From the NCBI GenBank assembly GCA_963706885.1, contig CAVPNX010000027.1:1-64000 (forward strand): a stretch of 64,000 nt of DNA. The letters are read 5' to 3'. Under the pieces are notes generated by a model. The model saw only the letters and a list, made by a program, of their open reading frames with translations, ran no database searches and was not told the DNA's origin. Shown here piece after piece: positions 27,944-36,857 of the stretch (its first letter is position 1; each line of letters opens with the position of its first letter). Made by a program: the position numbers and the translations under genes. Source of the DNA: Prado023 sp963706885. GTDB taxonomy: Bacteria > Actinomycetota > Actinomycetes > S36-B12 > CAIYMF01.

Positions 27944-29103
27944 CAGGCGGACACCTCCGCCCGCTGGGTGGCCAGGACAGCGTCGCCGAGCACGGCTCGC
28001 TGCAGCGGACTCGGCGCATCCCCGGAGACGGTGCGGACGAACTCCGCGCAGATCTCGACCGGGTCGCTGGCCTCTGTGAGCCGGGTCAGGCCCAGTGGCT
28101 CGTCGTCACGCTCCGGGGCGAACTCGAGGACCAGCGTGTGCGGCCAGTGCGCCCGCAGCTGCTCCATCGGGTTGGCCAGCCGACCCGGGTCGGTCAGCAC
28201 CACCTTCACCCACGCGTCGGCAAGACCGGCGAGATCGCCAGCGGCACGCGCCAGGAGGTCCGCCAGCCGACCGCTGACCTGCACGAGCGGGCGCGGCACC
28301 GGTGCCGGGACCCGCCTGGTGCTCACATGCCCGGCGGCATCGACGTCGACGACGGTCACGGACTTGGTGTGATCGCGCTCGGAGAAGGAGAACGCCATCG
28401 GTGACCCGCTGTACTCCACCACCGTCGTCGACCCGGCGAGGCGCACCACCTGGGGCCCGTGCAGATGACCGAGGGCCACGTAGCTGACGCCGTCGAACAC
28501 CTCGGCCGGGGTGTCGCCGACGCCGCCGACACGGATCTCGCGCTCGGACTCGCAGGCCGTGCCGCCCGTGACGAAGGCATGGGCCATCACGACCACGCGA
28601 TCAAGGGACCGACTCGACGCATCGAGGCGGATCCTGTCGACCAGCGCCCCCAGCACGGCGGCGTGCGAGCGCTCCACCTCGAGCAGCTCCACGGCCGCGT
28701 CGGGGATGACGAACGGGATCCCGTACACGCCCACCTCCCCGGCCGCATCGGTGAGCAGAACCGGGTCGGTGGCCTGGTCGATCGAGGTCCGCAGGTGGAT
28801 GCCCGCCTCGGCAAGGACGGCACCCGCGTACTGGAGGCGCACGGCACTGTCGTGGTTCCCGCTGGAGATCACCAGCGGGATGCCCGCCCGGGAGAACGCC
28901 GCGAGAGTCCGATCCATCAGGGCGATGGCATCGGCCCCCGGTTGGGCGCGGTCGTACACATCGCCGCTGACGAGGACTGCATCAACCGTCTCGAGCACCG
29001 CGAGCTCGAGCAGCCACCCGAGGAACACCTCCTGGTCGGCCAGGAGCTCGGCACCGTGCAGGCGGCGGCCCAGGTGCCAGTCGGAGGTGTGCAGGAATCG
29101 CAT
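27943..29103 (-). CDS. sbcD: SbcD-type exonuclease
   Basis: SbcD (Mre11 family) is the Mn-dependent nuclease of the complex. The five phosphoesterase motifs are present: SDWHLGR, SGDVYDR, SSGNHDS, VMAHAFVTGG and GHLHGP. Length is 386 aa. The start MRFLHTSDWHLG is the family's invariant beginning. It is followed directly by sbcC with a one-base overlap, so the two subunits are co-translated. Confidence 0.93.
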   Translation of the reverse strand: MRFLHTSDWHLGRRLHGAELLADQEVFLGWLLELAVLETVDAVLVSGDVYDRAQPGADAIALMDRTLAAFSRAGIPLVISSGNHDSAVRLQYAGAVLAEAGIHLRTSIDQATDPVLLTDAAGEVGVYGIPFVIPDAAVELLEVERSHAAVLGALVDRIRLDASSRSLDRVVVMAHAFVTGGTACESEREIRVGGVGDTPAEVFDGVSYVALGHLHGPQVVRLAGSTTVVEYSGSPMAFSFSERDHTKSVTVVDVDAAGHVSTRRVPAPVPRPLVQVSGRLADLLARAAGDLAGLADAWVKVVLTDPGRLANPMEQLRAHWPHTLVLEFAPERDDEPLGLTRLTEASDPVEICAEFVRTVSGDAPSPLQRAVLGDAVLATQRAEVSA

Positions 29104-29246
29104 GCCGACACCCTGACACGGGGGTCTGACACAACTGCCGAACGCGGCTCCCGACAGGTGCCGGTGTCGCAGAGCACGCGTCGCGACCCCCGCGGCCGGC
29201 CCTCCCGTGTCGGCCCTGCCCACTACGCTCCGGCTCGGAGGTGACC

Positions 29247-30405
29247 ATGCCGGGACCAGCAGCCACAACCGATGGCCAGCAGATCCGCGCCGCCCGGATG
29301 TCCAGCCTCCTGCTCGACGGCCGGTCGACAGGACGCACGGTCTCCGGGGTGGTCCAGTGGTTCGGGGCGATGCAGGGCCAGGACTTCGCCAGCGTGACGT
29401 GGTCGCTGGGCCTGCGCACGGGCCAGACCCGCGACGAGGTCCACGCGGCCTTCGAGTCCGGTGAGATCCTGCGCACCTGGCCGATGCGGGGCACGCTGCA
29501 CGTGGTGCCCGGCGCGGATGCCCGATGGATGATCGAGCACCTCGGCGCCCGTGCCCTGCGTGGAGCCGAGGCGCGCCGGCAGTTCCTCGGGCTCTCCGCC
29601 CACGACGCTGACCGTTCCGCGGACGTCATCGGTGAGGCGCTGGCGGGGGGCCCGGGCATGACCCGCGCTGAGTGCGTCGCCGCGCTGGAGGCCGCGGGCA
29701 TCTCCGGCGCCGGGCAGCGGGCCTACCACCTGCTCTGGTACGCCAGCCAGAAGGGGATCACCTGCGTGGGTCCCCAACGGGGCAAGGATCAGACCTTCGT
29801 CCTGCTCGACGAGTTCGCACCGCCCGGCCCCGACCTCGACCGCCCCGCGGCGCTGGCCACGATCGCCGAGCGGTTCGTGCGCAGCCACGCCCCGGTCAGC
29901 GCGCACGACTTCGCGCGCTGGGCTGATCTCACGATGGCCGACGCACGCGCCGGACTGGCGGCTGCCGACGGGGTCGTCCCGCACACGATCGGCGCGCGGG
30001 ACCTGTTCGTGGCCGAGGCGACGCTCGACGCTGCCCCCGCCACGAGCGACGGCGCGCCTGCCCTGCCGGCCCACGCCCTGCCCGGGTTCGACGAGTTCAT
30101 CCTGGGGTACCGCGACCGCACCGCGCAGCTCGACGCGGAGCACGAGAAGCTCGTGGTCCCCGGGGGCAACGGGGTGTTCGGGAACACACTCGTCGTGGAC
30201 GGCCGGGTCGTCGGGACGTGGAAGCGCCGCGAGATGGCTCGACGGGTGGAGATCACGGCCACGCCCTTCACCACGATCACCACCCGCGACCGTCGTCGAC
30301 TGGCGGAGTCCGCTCGAGGAGTACGCCACGTTCGTCGGCAAGGACGCACGGATCACCTGGTCCAACGACTCCGATTCCGGCGGCACTCCCCCTCCCTCGC
30401 GGTGA
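29247..30405 (+). CDS. winged-helix DNA-binding protein (YcaQ/AlkX-like), frame break near the 3' end
   Basis: The protein belongs to the large winged-helix family that includes the crosslink-repair glycosylase YcaQ and many uncharacterised actinobacterial members. Motifs include MQGQDFASVTWSLGLRT, LRTWPMRGTLHVV, and the late FDEFILGYRDR. The residues after TRDRRRLAE are out of frame. Dropping one base near 30306-30311 gives PLEEYATFVGK and a stop at 30405. Length is about 386 aa. GGAGG lies 5 bases before the ATG at 29247. Glycosylase activity is not shown by sequence alone. It lies between sbcCD and the NHEJ genes. Confidence 0.82.
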
Positions 30406-30498
30406 TCCGTTCAGGTTGAGGACCTTCTAGGCCACCGAACCTGCATGGATCACCTCGGGGAGGGTCCCCACCCCACCCGGGCCGCCACGCGGGCACCC

Positions 30499-31413
30499 TC
30501 AGCCAACGAGCGCCATCAGGTCGCCCACGCGGGCCAGGCGCTCGGGCATGGTGTGCACGTCGGCCGGAGCCGGTGCACCCGACTCCACCTCCGCCCAGGT
30601 CAGCGGCGTTGCGACGTACGGGTGCGCCCGGCCGCGCGGCGAGTACGGCGTGATGGTGGTGCGGGCGGCCAGGTTCTGCCCGACGTCGACGAAGACCCGG
30701 CCCGGCCTGCGGTCCTTGGCCATCTTCAGCTCGACCAGCCCGGGCAGGGCCGTGGCCAGCGCCTCGGCCATGGTGCGCGCCAGGTCCACCGCGTCACTGC
30801 TGGGGACGGGCCGGGGAAGCGGCACGTACACGTGCAGGCCCTTGGAGCCGCTGGCCACCGGGATCGACGGGAAGCCCGCGCCGGCCAGGATCTCGCGAGC
30901 AACCACCGCGACCTCAGCGCACTGCGCCAACCCCGCGGGTGCGCCGGGGTCGAGGTCGAGGACCATGCGGTCGGCAGGGCCAGGGGTCCCGTGCAGGCCG
31001 AACTTGCGCCCGATCCGCCACTGCGGGGTGTGGAACTCCAGCGCACCCTGCTGGGCGAACCAGACCAGCGCCGCGGCATCCTCGGGCGTCCCGGCGAGCA
31101 GCGGGTGGTCGATGTACCCGGAGTACTCCTCACCCGACCGGCGCAGGTGCACATGCCCCATCCAGTCGGGCGTCCCGGGGCGGACCGCCTTCTCGAAGAA
31201 GTCAGGCTGGTCGACGCCGTCGGGCCAGCGCCGGCGCGTGATCGGCCGGTTCGCCAGCTGGGCCAGCATCGGCTCGCTCACGGCCAGGATGTAGGCGAAC
31301 ACCTCCGCCTTGGTCGTCCCCGACTGCGGGTACAGCACCTTGTCGAGGTTCGTCAGCCGCAGCCGCCGGCCCGCCACGACGGTCGGGACGGGGTCGGCAC
31401 CGGTGGGCGTCAC
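30499..31413 (-). CDS. LigD-type NHEJ polymerase/primase domain protein
   Basis: This is a stand-alone polymerase domain as found in LigD. It fills or extends ends during non-homologous end joining. The begin of the fold reads LTNLDKVLYPQSGTTKAEV. Metal and nucleotide motifs are MVLDLDPG, ASGSKGLHVYVPL and VFVDVGQN. Length is about 304 aa. GTG starts at 31413 or 31416 overlap the stop of the ligase gene; I chose 31413 (GTGA). It is not fused to the ligase, unlike LigD of mycobacteria or Pseudomonas. Confidence 0.9.
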   Translation of the reverse strand: MTPTGADPVPTVVAGRRLRLTNLDKVLYPQSGTTKAEVFAYILAVSEPMLAQLANRPITRRRWPDGVDQPDFFEKAVRPGTPDWMGHVHLRRSGEEYSGYIDHPLLAGTPEDAAALVWFAQQGALEFHTPQWRIGRKFGLHGTPGPADRMVLDLDPGAPAGLAQCAEVAVVAREILAGAGFPSIPVASGSKGLHVYVPLPRPVPSSDAVDLARTMAEALATALPGLVELKMAKDRRPGRVFVDVGQNLAARTTITPYSPRGRAHPYVATPLTWAEVESGAPAPADVHTMPERLARVGDLMALVG

Positions 31414-32393
31414 CACGTGCTCCCGGGGAGGTCGGCGGGCCCGAGGTCGGGACGCATGCGGGTCAGGGTCGGCTGGCGCAGCGACCCGGACTCGGTCCGG
31501 CCGAGGTGGCGCACCTCAGCGACGAGCAGGGGCTCCACCCAGGTGAGGCGATCGCCGAAGCGCTGCAGGAGGGCCCGGGCGTCGGCGCCGATACGGACCC
31601 CCGGGTCGGGCTCCGCTCGGGAGATCCCGGCCAGCACGCCGAGCAGCGCGGTGGACATCTGGTCGGTCATCCCACTTCCCACCGTCCCGAGGAATCCCCC
31701 CGCCGGGTCGGCGACGGCAAGGGACGCCACGCCGCCGCCGGACTCGGCGCGCACCCACCCGACGACCACCACGGTCGTGCGCATCCGGTGCGGCAGCTTG
31801 ACCCAGTCGCGGCTGCGCACGCCGCACTGGTACCGGCTGGTGAGGCGCTTGGCCATCACTCCTTCCAGGCCCTGCTCCCGGGTCGCGGCCAGCAGGGCGT
31901 CACCGTCGTCGAAGACGGCCGAGGGCAACCACGCCCCGCCAGTCAGGGTCGGCAGGTCCAGCTCAGCGAGCAGGGAGCGTCGGTTGGCCAGGGACTCCCC
32001 GCGCACGTCGCGACCTCGCCAGGCGAGTGCGTCGAAGACCACGAAGCGCACCGCGGTCCCGCCCCGCAGGGCTCCCGCGAAGGACGGCCGTCCCTCGGGA
32101 TCGAACTGCACGCACTCCCCGTCGAGGATCGCCGAGGAGATCAGGGGCGCCAGGGCGGACCCGACCGCCGGGGCGGCGATCGAGGGGTAGCGACCCGAGA
32201 GGTCACCGCCGTTGCGGCTGCGCAGGGCGAGCGTCCCATCGTCGCGGACCAGGGCCAGGGCACGGACCCCGTCCCACTTCACCTCGAAGGACCACTCGTC
32301 ACCGGAGGGGGCCACGACGGGCTCAGGGGGACCGCTTGCCAGCATCGGGGCAGCCGTGGCCCACAGGACCTCGACCTCGCCAGCACCCGCCAC
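31410..32393 (-). CDS. ATP-dependent DNA ligase (LigD ligase-domain / LigC type)
   Basis: An ATP-dependent ligase with the adenylated lysine in FEVKWDGVRAL. It also has the motifs ILDGECVQFD, FVVFDAL, EGVMAKRL and WVKLPH, followed by an OB fold. Length is about 310-330 aa. The start is uncertain: GTG 32393 is used here, with ATG 32345 as an alternative just before the conserved LASGPP. It probably seals breaks brought together by Ku. It is divergent from ku and coupled to the polymerase gene. Confidence 0.88.
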   Translation of the reverse strand: MAGAGEVEVLWATAAPMLASGPPEPVVAPSGDEWSFEVKWDGVRALALVRDDGTLALRSRNGGDLSGRYPSIAAPAVGSALAPLISSAILDGECVQFDPEGRPSFAGALRGGTAVRFVVFDALAWRGRDVRGESLANRRSLLAELDLPTLTGGAWLPSAVFDDGDALLAATREQGLEGVMAKRLTSRYQCGVRSRDWVKLPHRMRTTVVVVGWVRAESGGGVASLAVADPAGGFLGTVGSGMTDQMSTALLGVLAGISRAEPDPGVRIGADARALLQRFGDRLTWVEPLLVAEVRHLGRTESGSLRQPTLTRMRPDLGPADLPGSTW

Positions 32394-32463
32394 GGGACCA
32401 TGATGGGCGCAGCGCACCACTCAACGCCTTCCTTCCCGCGCCCACCTGCCCCACAATGGCCCG

Positions 32464-33297
32464 ATGCGCGCCATGTGGAGTGGGAACGTCGCCTTCGGGC
32501 TGGTCCACATCCCGATCAAGATGTACGCCGCCACCGAGGACCGGGACGTGAAGTTCCACCAGGTCCACCTCGCCGACGGCGGGCGCATCAAGTACCAGCG
32601 GCAGTGCCAGACCTGCGAGCAGACCGTCACCTTCTCGGAGATCGGCAAGGGCTACGAGGACGAGACCGGCCGCCGGGTCATCGTCTCCGAGGACGAGCTC
32701 GACGGGCTTCAGGTGCCGCACGGTCGCGACCTGGAGATCATCGAGTTCGCCCCCGCCGCCCAGATCGATCCGCTGCACTTCGACAGGGCCTACTACCTCG
32801 AGCCGGCCACGGGAGCCGCCAAGCCCTATGTGCTGCTGCGCCGGGCGCTGCAGGAGACCGAGCGGACCGCCGTGGTGCTGATGACCATGCGCAAGCGCAC
32901 CCGCCTCGGGCTGCTGCGCGTCCGCGACGACGTGCTGGTGCTGCAGACCCTGCTCTGGCCCGACGAGGTCCGGGTGCCGGACTTCGCGGGCATCGCCGAC
33001 GCGGACATCACCGTCCGCCCCCAGGAGCTGGCCATGGCAGGTTCCCTGGTCGAGAGCCTGAGCGCGGACTTCGACCCGAGCGCCTACACCGACGAGTACC
33101 GCCAGGCGGTGCTCGATCTGGTCACGCAGAAGCTCGCCGGCGAGGACGTCATCGTGCCCAGCACCCCCGACGCCGCGGACGACTCCGGGACGGTCATCGA
33201 CCTGATGGCCGCCCTGCAGGAGTCCGTCCGGCGCACCCAGGCCGCCCGAGCTGCGAGCGCTGCCACCGAACCGGAGGCCGGGGCCGGCGAGGGCTGA
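32464..33297 (+). CDS. ku: Ku, non-homologous end-joining protein
   Basis: Bacterial Ku is a homodimeric ring that threads onto DNA ends and recruits LigD-type enzymes. The start MRAMWSGNVAFGLVHIPIK is diagnostic. KYQRQCQTCEQTV, YYLEPATGAAKPYVLLR and the C-terminal ALQESVRRTQAAR follow. Length is 277 aa, with a short Ala/Glu-rich tail and no extended Lys-rich tail. It is divergent from the ligase and polymerase genes, a normal NHEJ arrangement. Confidence 0.95.
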   Translation: MRAMWSGNVAFGLVHIPIKMYAATEDRDVKFHQVHLADGGRIKYQRQCQTCEQTVTFSEIGKGYEDETGRRVIVSEDELDGLQVPHGRDLEIIEFAPAAQIDPLHFDRAYYLEPATGAAKPYVLLRRALQETERTAVVLMTMRKRTRLGLLRVRDDVLVLQTLLWPDEVRVPDFAGIADADITVRPQELAMAGSLVESLSADFDPSAYTDEYRQAVLDLVTQKLAGEDVIVPSTPDAADDSGTVIDLMAALQESVRRTQAARAASAATEPEAGAGEG

Positions 33298-33310
33298 CCC
33301 CGCGACCGGG

Positions 33311-34198
33311 TCAGCCGGGCTTGCGGGCCTGCAGGGTGTAGCTGGCCGCCAACCGCTCGGGACGATCGATGAGGCGAAGCTCACCACCGCCGATCGGCTC
33401 CATCAACCCGGGCAGGCCGTCCCACGGGATGCTGTCGTGCTCCTCGAACCCGGTCACCGCCAGACCCCGATCCAGCAGGGCGGTGATGATCTCACCGAGA
33501 CCGTGGTTCCACTCGTGGCTGACGTTGTGCTGGAACTCGACGTCCGTGCTCACGTAGGTGCCGCCCTCGTCCCAGACCGTGGGCTCGGGACGCTCGAAGT
33601 AGGCGTGCTCCACACGCAGCGACCCGTCCTCCCCCGGGTCGGCCAGCGCCCAGAGCATCGGGTGCCCCTCGCGCAGGAACAGCCGTCCGCCCGGCGCCAG
33701 GAGTTCGGCCACCACGCCCGCCCAGCGCCGGATGTCGGGCACCCAGCACAGGGCGCCGATCCCGGTGAAGACCAGGTCGAAGACGCCCCGCCCGAGGACG
33801 TCGGCAGCGGCGTGCACGTCGGAGACGACGAACTCCGCCGGGGTCCCGCAGCGCTCGGACAGCGCGCTGAGCCTCTACGATGGCAGCCGGGGAGAAGTCC
33901 AGCCCCGTCATCGTCGCCCCCAGCCGTGCCAGCGAGATCGTGTCGGTGCCGATGTGGCACTGCAGGTGCACCCCGCGCAGGCCGCGGACATCGCCCAGGC
34001 GGGGAAGGTCGAAGCGGACGACGTCGGAGAGGTAGCCAGGATCGGCCACGAAGTCCGCGACGTGGTAGTCGGGCGACGCTGCGTGGGCCGGTGCCCGCTC
34101 GTCCCACTGGGCGAGGTTGATCGCCGTGTGGTCCGCGGCGCGGGGCTGTCGTGCGCGGGGCCGTCGTGCGCGGGGGTGTCGTGCGCGGGGGTGTCCAT
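33311..34198 (-). CDS. class I SAM-dependent methyltransferase, frame broken
   Basis: The SAM-binding fold shows GVHLQCHIGTDTISLARLGA and TGLDFSPAAIVEA, then VFTGIGALCWVPDIRRWA and LAPGGRLFLREGHPM. The body is broken near 33864-33871; removing one base gives IVEAQALSERCGTPAEFVV. At the N terminus a 15-base tandem repeat encodes repeated xPAHD units (MDTPAHD...). A further missing base near 34143 would join these to the conserved HTAINLAQWDERAPAH. Without that the start is unclear. The substrate is unknown. The nearest named relatives are generic small-molecule methyltransferases. Confidence 0.75.
34141..34198 (-). repeat. 15-base tandem repeat, about four copies
   Basis: Units of the form GGGG(C/G)(C/T)GTCGTGCGC are repeated head to tail on the plus strand. 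On the minus strand, in the frame that starts at the ATG 34198, they encode pentapeptides ending PAHD. Confidence 0.8.
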
Positions 34199-34265
34199 CG
34201 GGCCATTCAACCCCCAAGTCGCCCGGGTGGGTGACAATCGGGGTCCATCGCCGGAAGGGACCGCC

Positions 34266-35174
34266 ATGACCAGCCGCACCGCGACCCCCTCATCGGGTCG
34301 CGGAGGCGCGCATACCCGCAGGCCGGCCACGCGTCGTCGTCCGTCCCGCGCCGAGGTCCGCCGCCGACGCCTCGGCTGCCTGGGGTCGCTGCTGGTCAGC
34401 GCTGCCGCGTTCCTGGCGCTGGTGTTCGTGCTCATCTCCGGGGCCAACTCCCTGGGCGGATGGCTGACCGACCCGATCGAGAGCGGGCCGGCGGACATCT
34501 CCGGGACCCCGGACGTCGAGTCGATCGCCTGGGAGGGCGACCAACCCACCTATGGGGTGGACATCTCCTTCCCGCAGTGCGGTCGCACCTTCAAGGACAT
34601 GGGCAACGGCTACGCGATCATCGGCCTGGATGGGGGGATGCCCGACCGCCCGAACCCGTGCTTCGCCGCGCAGTGGCGGTTCGCCTCGCGCCAGGCAGGG
34701 GCCGCCGTCTACGTGAACACGGCCGACAACAACCGGGGCGACCCCATCGCGGTCGGGCGCCGCGCTGCCACCGGCGACCTCGAGGCGCTCGAAGCCCAGG
34801 GAGTGCGCCCGGGCACCCCGATCTGGTTGGACGTCGAACTGCCCGAGGTCTGGAAGGGCTCCCAGGCGCGGCACCGTGCCGTGATCACCGAGCACGTGAA
34901 GGTGCTTGCCGAGGCCGGCTACCCGGTGGGCATCTACTCAGCCCCGGCGCTCTGGGAGGAGATCACCGGCGGAGCGGCCGTGGACGTGCCCACGTGGGTG
35001 GGGATCGGCCCGGCCACCGCGGAGCGCGCGGCAACCGCCTGCACGCGAGCGTCGTTCGGCGACCGGAAGCCGGCCATCGTGCAGCGGATCGGGACGGGCA
35101 GCGACGGCAAGTCCCTGGACCGCAACCTCACCTGCCCGGGGACGGACCTCGCCGGGCTGGTCCGACCGAACTGA
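34266..35174 (+). CDS. membrane-anchored GH25-like (DUF1906-type) protein
   Basis: A type II membrane protein of 302 aa. A basic Arg-rich cytoplasmic tail (residues 1-38) precedes one membrane helix (GSLLVSAAAFLALVFVLISG). The extracellular domain resembles the GH25-like / DUF1906 TIM barrels: YGVDISFPQCG, YAIIGLDGG, AVYVNTADNNRGD, WLDVELPEVW and GYPVGIYSAP. The Asp and Glu of DVE could be catalytic. It may act on peptidoglycan, but that is an inference from the fold. Three or more cysteines in the domain suggest disulfides. Confidence 0.8.
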   Translation: MTSRTATPSSGRGGAHTRRPATRRRPSRAEVRRRRLGCLGSLLVSAAAFLALVFVLISGANSLGGWLTDPIESGPADISGTPDVESIAWEGDQPTYGVDISFPQCGRTFKDMGNGYAIIGLDGGMPDRPNPCFAAQWRFASRQAGAAVYVNTADNNRGDPIAVGRRAATGDLEALEAQGVRPGTPIWLDVELPEVWKGSQARHRAVITEHVKVLAEAGYPVGIYSAPALWEEITGGAAVDVPTWVGIGPATAERAATACTRASFGDRKPAIVQRIGTGSDGKSLDRNLTCPGTDLAGLVRPN

Positions 35175-35197
35175 TCCAGCCCCCGACGAGCCGGCGA

Positions 35198-35212
35198 GCC
35201 CGGCCACCGGGC
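35198..35212. terminator. small hairpin between convergent genes
   Basis: GCCCGG-CCA-CCGGGC lies between the GH25-like gene and the convergent GNAT gene. It is short, so the call is weak. Confidence 0.3.
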
Positions 35213-35223
35213 GGCCTGCGAGC

Positions 35224-35592
35224 TCAGGAGTCGCCGGACGGGCTCGGCAGAACCGCCGGTGCGATCCGGCAGACATCCCCGTCCCCCGCCGGCGGGGGTC
35301 GGTGCCCGGCGCGCAGGTGGTCGTAGCGCGGCGACGAGCGGGCCATGAGCCCATCGACGTACCAGCAGCTCGGGATGACCGTGACCCCCGCCTCCTCGGC
35401 GGCATCGAGCACGACCCGGGTCAGGCGCGAGGCGATCCCCCGCCCCTCGTACGCCGGTGACGTGACGGTCCGGTAGATCTCCCAGACCCCCTCGGAGACG
35501 GCTAAGGAGGCCCACGCCACCTCGACCCCGTCCAGAGTCGCAACGAAGGAGGTGTCGCTCACACGGCGCACGACCAGGTCCACATCGGGCAT
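35224..35592 (-). CDS. GNAT-like N-acetyltransferase (YjdJ/Gcn5-related, PF14542 type)
   Basis: A compact 122-residue acetyltransferase fold. It has VATLDGVEVAWASLAVSEGVWEIYRTVTS and the acetyl-CoA loop AYEGRGIASRLTRVVLDAAEEAG. It ends in the family's IPSCWYVDGLMARSSPRYDHL with a possible catalytic cysteine. A TACCGT box (35600-35605) 7 bases before the ATG supports a leaderless start. The acceptor is unknown. Confidence 0.82.
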   Translation of the reverse strand: MPDVDLVVRRVSDTSFVATLDGVEVAWASLAVSEGVWEIYRTVTSPAYEGRGIASRLTRVVLDAAEEAGVTVIPSCWYVDGLMARSSPRYDHLRAGHRPPPAGDGDVCRIAPAVLPSPSGDS

Positions 35593-35638
35593 GCCCCCCA
35601 CGGTACCGGCCACCACCACAGCGCGCAGCCGCTGCCGG

Positions 35639-36397
35639 TCAGTCCAGGAGCCGTGCGATGCGCTCGGCCAGCTCCGGGGGGACCACGGAGTCCGGGTCGG
35701 GCTCCGTGCTGATCGCGGTGCGCGTGGCAACCAACGACGCGTAGAGCGGCGGGCACGTGCGACAACCGGCGAGGTGGGACTCCAGGGCTCGGGCACCGGC
35801 CTCGTCGAGGTCGCCGTCGAGGTAGTCGCTGACCTGCGAACGCGCCTCCCAGCACCTCATCGGAACCCCTGTCCTGATCGGCGCGGCTGCGGCGTCGGCC
35901 AGCTGCGTCACGAGCATCATCCGACCTCGCCGGATCCGCTGCTTGGCCGCGGGCAGTCCGATCCCCATGGTCGCGGCCACGTCCGCCGAGGTCATCCCCT
36001 GCGCGTCGTGCAGCACCACCGCGGTGCGGTACATGGCCGGCATGTGGGCCAGTGCGTCGAGCAGGTCATCGCGTTCCTCGGCGCGCTGCACAACAACGGC
36101 GGCATCGACTGTGTAGTCGTCGTCGCGCCACCGTCCCTCCACGAGCTCGGCGATCTCGTCGCTGGGATCCTCACGTCGCGCCCGTATCCGATCGACCCAC
36201 AGGTTGTGCATGATCCGGCGCAACCACGTGGTCAGCGACGACCGGCCGTCGAACGCAGCCGACCGCTCCAGGGCCCGAACGACGGTGTCCTGGAGCAGGT
36301 CGGCCGCATCGTGCTCGGATCCAGCCAGCATCCGCGCGTACGGGACCAGAGCCGCCATGGCAGCGGGCAGGCCTGCGCGCAGGTCGGCGGAGTCCAC
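35639..36397 (-). CDS. ECF sigma factor fused to a C-terminal zf-HC2 anti-sigma-like domain
   Basis: Region sigma2 spans residues 1-90 (DAADLLQDTVVRALERSAAF, TTWLRRIMHNLWVDRIRA). Sigma4 lies at about 105-165 (MPAMYRTAVVLHDAQGMTSADVAATMG, AAKQRIRRGR). From residue 178 a putative zinc-binding domain follows: CWEARSQVSDYLDGDLDE, then ESHLAGCRTCPPLY, giving the H-x3-C-x2-C arrangement of ZAS anti-sigma factors. The protein thus carries sigma and a sensor-like domain in one chain (252 aa). No separate anti-sigma gene is adjacent. GTG start at 36397. Confidence 0.88.
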   Translation of the reverse strand: MDSADLRAGLPAAMAALVPYARMLAGSEHDAADLLQDTVVRALERSAAFDGRSSLTTWLRRIMHNLWVDRIRARREDPSDEIAELVEGRWRDDDYTVDAAVVVQRAEERDDLLDALAHMPAMYRTAVVLHDAQGMTSADVAATMGIGLPAAKQRIRRGRMMLVTQLADAAAAPIRTGVPMRCWEARSQVSDYLDGDLDEAGARALESHLAGCRTCPPLYASLVATRTAISTEPDPDSVVPPELAERIARLLD

Positions 36398-36429
36398 GGG
36401 CGTGCAGCCTATCGCCGGCCAGTCCGCGC

Positions 36430-36639
36430 TCAGTCCCGGGCGACGGGGCAGGTGCTGATGCCGAACACCCGGTAGAGCGGGCAGAAGCCGACCGCGGCAG
36501 TGACCAGCAGGACGGCCCCCACCACGATCAGCAGGACGAATCCGAGCGTCCCCGATCCCAGGGCGAAGGCGCCCAGCAGGGCCGCGATGCCGACGACGGC
36601 GCGGATGATGCGATCGGTCGTTCCCTCATTGGTCTTCAT
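36430..36639 (-). CDS. DUF2892 (YgaP-like) small membrane protein
   Basis: A 69-residue protein with two membrane helices (IIRAVVGIAALLGAFALGSG and LGFVLLIVVGAVLLVTAAVG) and the family ending FCPLYRVFGISTCP. The two cysteines are conserved in the family. It has an AGGAGGAACC ribosome-binding site. It is upstream of the sigma-factor gene by 32 bases and may share its message. Confidence 0.88.
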   Translation of the reverse strand: MKTNEGTTDRIIRAVVGIAALLGAFALGSGTLGFVLLIVVGAVLLVTAAVGFCPLYRVFGISTCPVARD

Positions 36640-36718
36640 GGTTCCTCCTCAGGACCGCGCCGTTGTGGCGCTTCAGCACTCAGACGGTCCGGGCGCGCGC
36701 TGGGATACACGCCTGCGC

Positions 36719-36734
36719 TGTGACGGTGGTCACA
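36719..36734. promoter_or_regulatory. Crp/GlxR-type binding site
   Basis: TGTGACGGTGGTCACA fits the TGTGA-N6-TCACA palindrome recognised by Crp-family regulators, including actinobacterial GlxR/Crp. It lies 80 bases before the DUF2892 gene on one side. On the other side it is about 80 bases before the -10 of the SHOCT gene. Confidence 0.6.
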
Positions 36735-36812
36735 CGATGTCCCCGGCTCCGTGCCGACACGCGCACATCCCCCAAGCGCGACAAACCTGCATCAATGGGT
36801 CGCGGCGGGGTC

Positions 36813-36818
36813 TACACT
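36813..36818 (+). promoter_or_regulatory. -10 box of the SHOCT gene
   Basis: TACACT at 36813 gives a leader of about 35 bases that contains GAAAGG just before the ATG. This is one of the few ordinary leadered starts in the window. Confidence 0.45.
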
Positions 36819-36857
36819 TCGATCAAGTACCACTCACTCCACACGAAAGGCACACTC

